Assembly: GCA_009702755.1 (NCBI GenBank)
Contig: WLHL01000013.1
Span: forward strand, 1-38,376
Direction: 5' to 3'
DNA length: 38,376 nucleotides
Source: Actinomycetota bacterium
GTDB taxonomy: Bacteria; Actinomycetota; Acidimicrobiia; Acidimicrobiales; Ilumatobacteraceae
Shown: one piece after another, positions 8,662 through 16,423 of the stretch
Numbering within the stretch: position 1 is the first letter of the stretch
Layout: every line of letters begins with the position of its first letter
Position numbers and translations under genes: made by a program
Notes under the pieces: generated by a model
What the model was told of the DNA's origin: nothing
The model's input: only the letters and a program-made list of their open reading frames with translations
Database searches by the model: none

Positions 8662-10701
8662 TTATCGAGGCGATCCCACCTTGGTCACCGCGCCATCAGG
8701 AGTTCGCACAAAGAGTTCCACCGAAAGATCCCCCGGCGTCAACAATGTGTAATCAAGAATCGCCGTGTAGGGCACCACGTCTCGTGCGCCGGAGAGTTCA
8801 CCAATGACACCTGCTGCAACTCCATTGATTGCGATGATTCCTTCTGTCCCCACTTCTAGTGGCGCAGAGAGTCGAACGTTTCCTGTCACAAGAGACGGAA
8901 CCTTGGCTCCGCGCTGATCAGACACATTTGTGAAACTCTTCTTCTGATTCACAGTCCAGGATGAAACGGAAGTGTTCTGGTCAGATGATGCAATACGAGA
9001 CCCGATCAGACTCGCGGAAGAACCAATCGCGGCAACCCGTCGATTCGGACCTTCATTAGACACCACATCTGCGTAGTACGCGACTCGTTCGAGAACTTCT
9101 TCAAAGCCGCCCGATATCACGTTTGTCTCACCCGTTGCTGACACAACCTCACGAACACGGTTCGCTGGACATGACTGAGCGACAGACTTGCCACCAAACA
9201 CCCATGATGTTTTCGTTTCAGTTGTCTCAATGATGGTCGGCAACAAATCAAGATTTGACATTGCGCAATCACTCACCACAGCCTGTGATTGTTGTGGATA
9301 CTTAATGAACGTAGGAATTCTGTAAATATCGCTGATTGTCTCTTTCTCAGTGAAGTCCGTATGACGTTGAGGCAGAGTTGGGACAAATGAGATTCCATGA
9401 TCCGCGGTAACGACAAGCATTGTCTTGTCCCACTTGCCACTTTTCTTGAGTTGAGACATGACATCAGCGATTGCATTGTCAGCTGCTGCCACCTGATACA
9501 AGAACGTCTGGTACGTATCGCGCACACCGTCCTCGCTCTCAGGATTCGATGTAGAGATAGACGGAGACAATGGCGCAACGCGGTCATCAGGCGTGATTCG
9601 CCACGGAGCATGCGGCGCCAATGCATGAACAACCTGCACACGTGACTGGGAATCCTCTACAAGCGCTCGCGTACCGTTGGCGATGGCATCAACTTGGGAA
9701 AGAGCGCCAACATCGAACTGCTCTTTGAACTTGTTTGCGACGGCACCAAAGCCACCCCACGTGCCTTCGATGGAGGGGACGTACTTGCGAAACACTGGCG
9801 GCAGAACACGCTGACCATATACATAGCTGGCATCACGCATAAATGACTTGAACCGCGAGAACTCAAAGAGCGCATTCACTTCATCAGTTCCTGCACACAC
9901 ACTCTTTGGGCACAAGCTGGTCACCGGCTCGATCCCTCCCACAGATGTCTTCCCTGCAAACAGAGTAAAAATATTCTTCGGATACTGAGTCAGGAATGGG
10001 CCACCCTCTTGTTGAGGGATTGCTGAGGCCAAAATTGCGGGCACCGCTTGATGGGTGAAGTTCGACTCAGCAACATTGTTGCGGTACCAGGTGGACTCAC
10101 GAGCAAGTGCGGCAAACCCCGGGTACCGCTCGGCGTTGATTGTTCCATCGTCAGACAACAGCGAGTACAGAGGGAATTCGTCAAACACGATGTGCAGAAC
10201 TGACACGTCTTTGTTGCCGATTACAGCGTCTGATGTAGGCCCGTCTGATTGGAACAGAATCGGCTGCAATTGGAGAATCGCGCTTGCAGTGACGGCAATA
10301 GCCAACACAGACAACCATCGCGACCATTCACGAATTGCTTTCTTTCGGTCATAGGCGATGGGCACAACTGCGGCAAAGAGAAAACCAAGCGTGAAAGCAC
10401 CAATATTGCCGTCAACACTGATCCATCGAGCCACCGCGATACCCAAGAGAAACGAAAAGCCCGCAATGATCCACAAGCGGGTTGCCTCGTTGACCTTCGG
10501 TCCGAGAAAGCGCGTGAGTCGATCTAACCCCGTTGCCAATAGCGCCGGCACGAGAACAATGATGAGTACAAAAAGGGCAACTTCGAGAGACGACATCTTG
10601 GCTGCGGAGAACACAGTGGGGTTCTTGCCATACAAATCGAGAATTGGCTGAGCAATCGCCATCGTCGAGAGTGCCAAATAAGTGAGGAAGTGTCTGCGCA
10701 T
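8662..10701 (-). CDS. Membrane-bound alkaline-phosphatase-superfamily (sulfatase-like) enzyme
   Basis: With the ATG at 10701 the protein has 679 residues: about four N-terminal transmembrane helices (residues 1-155) and then an extracytoplasmic catalytic domain. The domain shows HIVFDEFPL (metal Asp about 174), NFTHQAVPAILAS with a candidate nucleophile Thr at about 216, LAPHAPW, and VVTADHGISF (Asp434-His435). This is the layout of LTA-synthase, phosphoglycerol transferase and membrane sulfatase relatives, which modify surface polymers. Thr at the nucleophile position favours a phosphotransferase over a formylglycine sulfatase. The C-terminal 150 residues look like a separate beta-rich domain. 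A TTG at 10722 is an alternative start. Confidence 0.75.
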   Translation of the reverse strand: MRRHFLTYLALSTMAIAQPILDLYGKNPTVFSAAKMSSLEVALFVLIIVLVPALLATGLDRLTRFLGPKVNEATRLWIIAGFSFLLGIAVARWISVDGNIGAFTLGFLFAAVVPIAYDRKKAIREWSRWLSVLAIAVTASAILQLQPILFQSDGPTSDAVIGNKDVSVLHIVFDEFPLYSLLSDDGTINAERYPGFAALARESTWYRNNVAESNFTHQAVPAILASAIPQQEGGPFLTQYPKNIFTLFAGKTSVGGIEPVTSLCPKSVCAGTDEVNALFEFSRFKSFMRDASYVYGQRVLPPVFRKYVPSIEGTWGGFGAVANKFKEQFDVGALSQVDAIANGTRALVEDSQSRVQVVHALAPHAPWRITPDDRVAPLSPSISTSNPESEDGVRDTYQTFLYQVAAADNAIADVMSQLKKSGKWDKTMLVVTADHGISFVPTLPQRHTDFTEKETISDIYRIPTFIKYPQQSQAVVSDCAMSNLDLLPTIIETTETKTSWVFGGKSVAQSCPANRVREVVSATGETNVISGGFEEVLERVAYYADVVSNEGPNRRVAAIGSSASLIGSRIASSDQNTSVSSWTVNQKKSFTNVSDQRGAKVPSLVTGNVRLSAPLEVGTEGIIAINGVAAGVIGELSGARDVVPYTAILDYTLLTPGDLSVELFVRTPDGAVTKVGSPR

Positions 10702-10741
10702 CACCCTTTTACCTTGCCACAATGGAACAGTGAGTTCCCCT

Positions 10742-11578
10742 ATGCACAGATCAATTCATCGGCCTCTTGCCGTATGCGTGACTGTTCTCACTCTTCTCGG
10801 CATCGCTGCAGTTCCGGCGACAGCAGCAAGAAAACCAGCCATTGGAGCCAATGGGCAAGGCACAGTTCTCGTTGTGGGTGACAGCTTGACTTTTGGCGCC
10901 AACTATTTCGGCAAGCTTGGCGTCAAGGCTCAAGGAACCAATATCTGGACAAACGTTGTCCTCGATGCAAAGAACGGCCGCAAAGCCACGGTGGGCGCAA
11001 AAATCATCGCCAACAGACTCAGCAGTTCGACCACAGCAATTGTTGTTGCCCTCGGCACGAACGACATGATTTCAAAATCTGAGTCCTGGTATCCGACGTA
11101 CGCCATCGACACGGTGATGGAACAAGCTGGAGGACTTCCCGTTCTGTGGGTCAATCTTGAATTCTCTCCGACTGGTCGCGCCGATTGGAGAGCACGCGGA
11201 GTTCGCTTCAATCGCGCATTGCAATCAGCCACCCGTCGCTACCCGAATCTCGTGATTGCAGACTGGAACAAGTTCTTCACTCCAAAAGGGCAAAGCCGTT
11301 TTGTTGCAGACGGAGTTCATCTCTCCGTCACTGGATACAAGACACGCACCACCTACTTCATTAATCAAATGAAGTTGTTTGGACAGCGAATCGTTGATGC
11401 AACAACCACGACCATCACGACAACAACCAGTACGTCATCAACAACGACGACAACTGTCCCTGCAACGACCACGACGAATCCAGATTCGTCAACGAGCTCC
11501 ACCACACCGTCGTCGACAACAGCAACGAGCGAACCGCCGTCATCCAGTTCAAGTACGCAACCTTCGTCAACACCGTAA
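10742..11578 (+). CDS. Secreted SGNH/GDSL-type hydrolase with Ser/Thr-rich tail
   Basis: The 278-residue protein begins with a clear signal peptide (charged start, hydrophobic 9-24, ATA-AR-like cleavage near 29). The SGNH blocks follow: VVGDSLTFG (Ser48), ALGTNDM (Asn107) and VADGVHLSVTGY (Asp190 and His193). Residues 220-278 are almost only Thr, Ser and Pro, encoded by repetitive aca/acg/acc codons. The tail has no LPxTG motif or membrane anchor, so it may be a glycosylated or wall-spanning linker. The role is probably deacetylation or esterase action on a surface glycan. The ATG at 10742 is chosen because it opens the signal peptide; GTG at 10730 is an alternative. Divergent from the sulfatase-like gene. 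Confidence 0.78.
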   Translation: MHRSIHRPLAVCVTVLTLLGIAAVPATAARKPAIGANGQGTVLVVGDSLTFGANYFGKLGVKAQGTNIWTNVVLDAKNGRKATVGAKIIANRLSSSTTAIVVALGTNDMISKSESWYPTYAIDTVMEQAGGLPVLWVNLEFSPTGRADWRARGVRFNRALQSATRRYPNLVIADWNKFFTPKGQSRFVADGVHLSVTGYKTRTTYFINQMKLFGQRIVDATTTTITTTTSTSSTTTTTVPATTTTNPDSSTSSTTPSSTTATSEPPSSSSSTQPSSTP

Positions 11579-11605
11579 ACACAGCAAACGACTACCGTTA
11601 GGCCC

Positions 11606-12547
11606 ATGCTTGCTGTCATCGCCACCCAAGGCGTTATCTCTGTTGTTGAAAGAGACATCCCCGATGGTTTCGGAGAACTCATCACAGTGACCTCTAGTGG
11701 TATCTGCGGTAGCGACCTTCACATGATTGAAGCTGGTCTCTCAGGGGTCGTTCTCGGGCATGAGTTCGGCGGACTCACAACAGATGGGCAATTGGTAGCT
11801 GTTCGCCCGACGGGAGAATGCGGCACATGTGTCCAGTGCACCTCGGGGTTTTCTCACACGTGCTCCATGGCGGGCAGATCACTTCACGGAATGTCTCGCG
11901 ATGGTGGACTCGCAGAGATGGTTCGTGTCGATCCGAATCAGATCTTCCCCATGCCCTCTGGCGTTGACCTGGCTTCGGTTGGCCTAGTTGAGCCACTGGC
12001 GGTAGTCATCCATGGCATCAATCGATCCGGCATTCAGGCAGGAAGTCGAGCAGTCATCATCGGTGCCGGTTCCATCGGTCTTCTGACGGCAGCAGTTCTT
12101 GTTGACCGCGGAGTGATTGTCGACATCGTGACCCGACACCCGCACCAAGCACTGGCAGCCGAGAAGGTCGGTGCCCACCCCGTCTCTGAACCTGGCCTCA
12201 ACTATGACGTGTCGTTCGACGCCGTCTGCTCACAACAATCATTCGACGCATGCGTGCAGGCGACCCGCCCGTGCGGCACCCTTTTGGAGTTCGGAATGTT
12301 CTGGAGCCCAGTCACCCTGAACAACACACTCATGATGAATGAGATCACGGTGATTCCGTCCATCTTCTATGGCCATAATCATGAACACCACGATTTTGAG
12401 GAAGCAATTGACATCTTGTCTCGGCTGCCTTTCCTTATAGATGCAGTTGTGACCCATCGATTCGCTTTGACCGACGCTGCCGAAGCTTTTCGGGTTGCCA
12501 ATGATCGCAAGTCAGGCGCCATCAAGGTTCACCTTTTCCTCTCCTAG
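11606..12547 (+). CDS. Zinc-dependent medium-chain alcohol/polyol dehydrogenase
   Basis: A 313-residue MDR-family enzyme, shorter than the usual 340-350. Catalytic zinc ligands appear as Cys34 (GICGSD), His51-Glu52 (GHEFGG) and Glu129 (VEPLAVVIHG). The structural zinc lobe is intact with Cys72, Cys75, Cys78 and Cys86. The Rossmann motif is GAGSIG at 153-158. The pattern is closest to sorbitol/threonine dehydrogenase-like members; the substrate is unknown. It lies 27 bp after the SGNH gene and may be cotranscribed with it. The next gene downstream begins with its own regulatory region. Confidence 0.82.
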   Translation: MLAVIATQGVISVVERDIPDGFGELITVTSSGICGSDLHMIEAGLSGVVLGHEFGGLTTDGQLVAVRPTGECGTCVQCTSGFSHTCSMAGRSLHGMSRDGGLAEMVRVDPNQIFPMPSGVDLASVGLVEPLAVVIHGINRSGIQAGSRAVIIGAGSIGLLTAAVLVDRGVIVDIVTRHPHQALAAEKVGAHPVSEPGLNYDVSFDAVCSQQSFDACVQATRPCGTLLEFGMFWSPVTLNNTLMMNEITVIPSIFYGHNHEHHDFEEAIDILSRLPFLIDAVVTHRFALTDAAEAFRVANDRKSGAIKVHLFLS

Positions 12548-12641
12548 ATGCCCAGGACGATGACAGAAACAGGTGAGAGTAATTCACCTCAGCCTGAGTG
12601 ATCACTTGCCGAAGACAACCTCTTTTATCCCTGAGTTGCCT

Positions 12642-12655
12642 ATGTCGTAGGACAC
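12642..12655. promoter_or_regulatory. Candidate operator, copy 1 (ATGTC-GTAG-GACAC)
   Basis: A near-palindrome of the form RTGWC-N4-GWCAC in the 168-bp region before binding protein 1. It lies 27 bp (about 2.5 helical turns) upstream of a second copy. Related sites occur at 23041 and 27939. The regulator is unknown. Confidence 0.45.
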
Positions 12656-12668
12656 ACCTACTGCTATC

Positions 12669-12682
12669 GTGTCCTCAGTCAC
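12669..12682. promoter_or_regulatory. Candidate operator, copy 2 (GTGTC-CTCA-GTCAC)
   Basis: The second copy of the palindrome, 33 bp upstream of the start of binding protein 1. It matches the copy at 23041 at 12 of 14 bases. Position close to the start codon would suit repression. Confidence 0.5.
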
Positions 12683-12696
12683 ACCACGGTGGTGTG
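12680..12696. repeat. 8-1-8 inverted repeat in the leader of binding protein 1
   Basis: CACACCAC-G-GTGGTGTG is a perfect 8-bp inverted repeat with one central base. It overlaps the last 3 bases of the candidate operator and ends 7 bases before the GGGGGT ribosome-binding site. It could be an operator half of a different protein or an mRNA structure; with a one-base centre it cannot form a tight hairpin, so DNA binding is the better reading. Confidence 0.4.
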
Positions 12697-12715
12697 CTTA
12701 TTTGGGGGTAACTCA

Positions 12716-14452
12716 ATGACAGAACGTCAGACCACACGGTCACGCGTGATGCGTCGCGTAGGGGCAGCAATCGCCGCCACTATTGCGGTGTCCACCGTGG
12801 CTTCGACAGGAAGCAACGCTGCTTCCACGTCGGCCGCAAAAGCCGGAGGCGAAATTAAAGTCGGAATTTTCGACACGTTCCCCGGTTTCTGCAACAACAA
12901 CAACCCAGCGAACTCATCTTTGATGGCAACTCGCGCAATTTTTGAAGGCCTTGTTGAGAAGACTCGTGGAAACGACTTCGTTGGTCTTCTTGCACAAAGC
13001 TGGGCTCCATCAGCCGACTTCAAGACTTGGGACATCACACTCCGTCAAGGCGTGACATACCACAACGGTCAAGTTTTCAATGCTGACTCTGTGGTTTCGA
13101 ACATGAACGTCAACTCAGGCCGTCGTGCAGCACAAGGCATCGGTGTTGGAACCAACATCACATTTGGTGCCAACATTGCTAACTTCGCCAAGGTCAGCGA
13201 CTACGTCGTGAGGTTCTCACTTCACCGCGCACAGAATGACTTCCTCGGAACGCTTTACGCTTCCGGTCGTCTTTTCATGCGCGCTGATGCTCAGCTCGCT
13301 ACGGGCGGCGCAACAGGCACCTGTTCAACAACTGCCATCGGAACAGGACCTTTCAAGGTTCAGTCATGGAACAGCAACGAACTCGTTGCAGTAAAGAATG
13401 AGAACTACTGGCGCAAGGACCCTAAGAATCCTTCCGCCAAGTTGCCATACCTCGACAAGATCACTTTCACCAACGTGAAGGAAGGCTCACAGCGCGCAGC
13501 TGCTGTCCGCCGCGGAACACTTGACGCAGGTATGTTCACCTCTTTCTCCGAAGGAACCTTCATCAAGGACCTCCGCCAGCGCAAGAGCGTTGTGACAGAG
13601 TTCAAGTCACCAAACGAGTACTACCCATCACTCTGGTTGAACCAGGGTAAGACCGGCTCTCCATTGGCAAACAAGAACGCTCGCCTTGCAGTTATTAGCT
13701 GCATCGACCGAGCGAACTTCGTCAAGGTCCGTGCTAAGGGTGAATCAGTTGTTGCTAAGTCACTTGTTGGTCCATCAAGCGTGATGTACACCACTCGTGG
13801 ATTCAGCAAGTTCAGCCCCAAGGCTGCTCGTGATTACGTAGCTGCGTACAAGGCAGAGACAGGTGCAACATCACTTACTTTGAGCATCCCAGCAGACTCA
13901 TCAAGCGCTTCACAGGCAAACGCTAAGTTCCTGATTAATCAGTGGGCCAAGTGTGGAATCACCGTGAACATGGTTGTTGAAGAAACTGCAGTGATCATTG
14001 CGAAGGCATTCAACCCAACAGTGCCATTCGCACAACAGCAGGCATACGACATTCTTCCTCTTCTCTTGTTTGAAGGAACCGATGTGGCTTTCAACTTGCC
14101 ATTCGTTGCAACAAACATGTTCCCAGCAGGAAGCACCAACCCAGTTGCCGGAGCATTCCGCGGCGTTCTTGGTGGCTTGCTCAACTTGAACAAGCATCTC
14201 GATGCAAACGTTGACGCTGCATTCTTCGCTGGTCAAGCAGCAGCAACTAAGGCAGCAGCCAAGGCGAAGTATCAGGAAGGCACTGCATACTTGCAGACAA
14301 ATGGCTTCATGACTTCGATCCAGCATGGCTACTACACACTCTTCACAACGAAGAAGCTTGGTGGAATCGGAACACTCAAACTTCCAGAAGGTAAGACACA
14401 GCGTCTCATCACTAACTACGGAATTGACTGGACCGGCGTTTACAAGAAGTAA
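12716..14452 (+). CDS. ABC transporter family-5 substrate-binding protein (binding protein 1)
   Basis: The start is the ATG at 12716, preceded by GGGGGT at a 6-base spacing; the protein has 578 residues. It has a Sec/Tat-like signal peptide (Arg-rich start, hydrophobic about 16-30, cleavage near SNA-AS) but no lipobox cysteine. The mature protein is SBP_bac_5 (peptide/nickel/opine type): VGIFDTFPGFCNNNNPANS near the N-terminus, AIFEGLVEK, WDITLRQGVTYHNG, AIGTGPFKVQSW and ENYWRKDP. Cysteines near 60 and 200 are also present in its two paralogues here and may form a disulfide. It is the first gene of the importer cluster and is separated from the permeases by a terminator, which would give excess binding protein. 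The ligand is unknown. Confidence 0.88.
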   Translation: MTERQTTRSRVMRRVGAAIAATIAVSTVASTGSNAASTSAAKAGGEIKVGIFDTFPGFCNNNNPANSSLMATRAIFEGLVEKTRGNDFVGLLAQSWAPSADFKTWDITLRQGVTYHNGQVFNADSVVSNMNVNSGRRAAQGIGVGTNITFGANIANFAKVSDYVVRFSLHRAQNDFLGTLYASGRLFMRADAQLATGGATGTCSTTAIGTGPFKVQSWNSNELVAVKNENYWRKDPKNPSAKLPYLDKITFTNVKEGSQRAAAVRRGTLDAGMFTSFSEGTFIKDLRQRKSVVTEFKSPNEYYPSLWLNQGKTGSPLANKNARLAVISCIDRANFVKVRAKGESVVAKSLVGPSSVMYTTRGFSKFSPKAARDYVAAYKAETGATSLTLSIPADSSSASQANAKFLINQWAKCGITVNMVVEETAVIIAKAFNPTVPFAQQQAYDILPLLLFEGTDVAFNLPFVATNMFPAGSTNPVAGAFRGVLGGLLNLNKHLDANVDAAFFAGQAAATKAAAKAKYQEGTAYLQTNGFMTSIQHGYYTLFTTKKLGGIGTLKLPEGKTQRLITNYGIDWTGVYKK

Positions 14453-14465
14453 GCACTAGGTAGTC

Positions 14466-14483
14466 AACTTCGTTAGCGAAGTT
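14466..14483 (+). repeat. Small hairpin between binding protein 1 and the terminator
   Basis: AACTTCG-TTAG-CGAAGTT is a perfect 7-bp hairpin with a 4-base loop, 13 bases after the stop codon and 4 bases before the main terminator. It may stabilise the 3' end of the binding-protein mRNA or be part of a double terminator. Confidence 0.6.
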
Positions 14484-14487
14484 AACC

Positions 14488-14526
14488 CGAAAGGGGCGGT
14501 GTCCAAGTTGGGCACCGCCCCTTTCG
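14488..14526 (+). terminator. Strong rho-independent-type hairpin after binding protein 1
   Basis: A perfect 14-bp GC-rich stem (CGAAAGGGGCGGTG pairing with CACCGCCCCTTTCG) with an 11-base loop. Only a weak T-rich tail follows (TTGTATT). It stands between the binding-protein gene and the permease gene, so it probably allows partial readthrough. Confidence 0.85.
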
Positions 14527-14565
14527 TTGTATTAGATTGAAAGAAGCACCAAGGGGGTACTTGCT

Positions 14566-15525
14566 ATGAATATTTTGCGGCAATTGTTGCGGCGCTTGAT
14601 TCCCATGTTTTCAATCGTCGTGATCGCAACATTCTTGCTTTCATTACTGATGCGATTACTTCCAGGCGATCCTGCAGCAATCATGATTCCTAACGGATCT
14701 ATTGACCAACAAATAGAAATCGCTAAAGAAACAGGACTCGATCGCGGCCTGTTTGGTTACTACTGGAAATGGTTTTCAGACGTCTTCACTGGCGACTTCG
14801 GAAAGTATTACCTCAACGGTGGCTACCGAGATTTAGGTGGCGTCATTGCTGACACACTTCCCGTCACCTTGATGTTGATCATCTACGCACAGATTGTTGC
14901 GCTGACAATCGCCATCCCACTCGGACTCGCATCTGCATACAAAGAAGGCAAACGCTTCGACCGAATCACAAGCACCGTCATGTTCACCACTGTGTCATTT
15001 CCTAGCTTTGCTCTTGCGCTCATCTTCTCTTTGATCTTCGCTGTCAATCTCGGATGGGTTGACCCCATCGGATACGTCAGTCCTTCCGAGAATCTCGGCG
15101 AACACCTCAAGCTAATGATTCTTCCCGTCATGAGTCTTGCGTTCGGTTTAGCTTCTGGTTACACACGTCTCTTGCGCACGGACGTGATTGCAACATTGAA
15201 AGATGACTATGTGACGATGGCCGCGTCGAAGGGCATCTCAAACCGTCGTGTTCTCTGGCGTCACGTCTTCCGTCCATCAAGCACCACTTTGCTCACCTCT
15301 GCTGCACTGAACATGGGTGGTCTTATCGGAGGAACAATCGTTATTGAAACAATTTTCGTTATCCCCGGTATCGGATACGAAATCTTCTATTCCATCGGTG
15401 CTCGACAAGTTGTCGCCATGCAAACACTCATCGCATTGATCTCAATTGGCTACGTGTTCTTCAACACGATGGTCGATCTTCTTACACAAATCACTGACCC
15501 ACGAACAAGGGAACGCCGTGCCTGA
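14566..15525 (+). CDS. ABC transporter permease, DppB/OppB type
   Basis: A 319-residue permease starting with the family N-terminus (first helix then LMRLLPGDPA). It has about six helices, and the cytoplasmic EAA-type loop is seen as DDYVTMAASKGISNRRVLWRHVF (coupling to the ATPases). Downstream is GGTIVIETIFVIPGIGYEIFYSI, the usual OppB/DppB ending. The ATG has an AAGGGGG site. The gene overlaps the next permease by 8 bp. It forms the membrane channel with the DppC-type partner. Confidence 0.93.
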   Translation: MNILRQLLRRLIPMFSIVVIATFLLSLLMRLLPGDPAAIMIPNGSIDQQIEIAKETGLDRGLFGYYWKWFSDVFTGDFGKYYLNGGYRDLGGVIADTLPVTLMLIIYAQIVALTIAIPLGLASAYKEGKRFDRITSTVMFTTVSFPSFALALIFSLIFAVNLGWVDPIGYVSPSENLGEHLKLMILPVMSLAFGLASGYTRLLRTDVIATLKDDYVTMAASKGISNRRVLWRHVFRPSSTTLLTSAALNMGGLIGGTIVIETIFVIPGIGYEIFYSIGARQVVAMQTLIALISIGYVFFNTMVDLLTQITDPRTRERRA

Positions 15526-16423
15526 CAATTCACTTTCATCAACAGAGACTGCAGAGCCAGTCGTCAAGACGAAGAAACCACGTAAGACCATTGGTTTTTA
15601 TTTGGCTAGCGCATGGATTTCTTTGGTCATGTTCCTTGCACTCTTCGGATGGGTGCTTCCCACGCCTCAGTGGGACGAAGCGTCCTACGACAACCTCGGT
15701 GTTGCACCATTTCACCCCAGCCACATCCTTGGTACCACCAATGATGGTTACGACATGATGGCGTCCATTGTGAATGGAGCGAAGATCTCAATCATCGTTT
15801 CACTCGTGGCCGTTCTCATTGGCGGCGGTATCGGAAGTTTCATCGGAATCACGGCTGCTTATTTCCGCGGGAAATACGACTTCGCAGTCACCATGATTTT
15901 CAACATCATGTTGTCCATCCCCAACCTTGTGTTGTCATTAGCTTTGCTTTCCGTCCTCGCCTACTCCGATGAAAACAATCCGGCTTCAATGACCCGACGA
16001 GTTGTTGTGTTGATCATCTCTTTGATCATCGTGATTATTCCGATTCTTGGTCGTATCGCACGCGGATCAGCTCTTCAGTGGGGCAGCCGAGAATTCGTTT
16101 TGGCATCAAAGTCGATGGGGTCGAAGAATTTCTTCATTATTCGAAAGCACATTCTCCCGAACGTTGCACCAGCCATCTTGGCCATTGGTTTCCTCGCTGT
16201 TGGCTCCGTCATCATCGTTGAGGGATCCTTAGCCCTTCTCGGCATCGGAATTCCTGGCGGAGCTTCCTGGGGCTCCATGCTTGCCAATGGTCGCGGCAAC
16301 ATTGAATACTCGCCACATGAGGTGTACCTCCCCGCATTGTGCATTGCTTTCACAGTTATCTCATTCAACTGGTTCGGCGACTACGTCCGAGTCAAACTCG
16401 ACAAGAGGGAGTCAAAGATATGA
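15518..16423 (+). CDS. ABC transporter permease, DppC/OppC type
   Basis: The start is the GTG at 15518 with AAGG 7 bases upstream, overlapping the previous stop as GTGCCTGA; an ATG at 15446 lies deep in the previous gene and is rejected. The protein has 301 residues: a cytoplasmic N-terminus, a first helix near 25-45, a periplasm-facing loop ending HILGTTNDGYD (typical GTD-like motif), and the EAA loop REFVLASKSMGSKNFFIIRKHILPN. The C-terminal part has LLGIGIPGGASWGSML, a DppC hallmark. Translationally coupled to the ATPase gene by ATGA. Confidence 0.93.
   Translation: MPDNSLSSTETAEPVVKTKKPRKTIGFYLASAWISLVMFLALFGWVLPTPQWDEASYDNLGVAPFHPSHILGTTNDGYDMMASIVNGAKISIIVSLVAVLIGGGIGSFIGITAAYFRGKYDFAVTMIFNIMLSIPNLVLSLALLSVLAYSDENNPASMTRRVVVLIISLIIVIIPILGRIARGSALQWGSREFVLASKSMGSKNFFIIRKHILPNVAPAILAIGFLAVGSVIIVEGSLALLGIGIPGGASWGSMLANGRGNIEYSPHEVYLPALCIAFTVISFNWFGDYVRVKLDKRESKI

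Noticed and set aside
11396..11575. Tandem repeat or CRISPR-like array in a run of aca/acg/acc triplets
   Set aside because: The run is in frame and encodes the Thr/Ser-rich tail of the SGNH hydrolase; there are no regular spacers.
14466..14526. Attachment site or mobile-element end
   Set aside because: The inverted repeats are directly downstream of a stop codon and fit a double terminator; no integrase, transposase or duplicate copy is present.
15446..15517. Upstream ATG for the DppC-type permease
   Set aside because: It lies inside the DppB-type gene; GTG at 15518 has a good ribosome-binding site and the usual coupling overlap.
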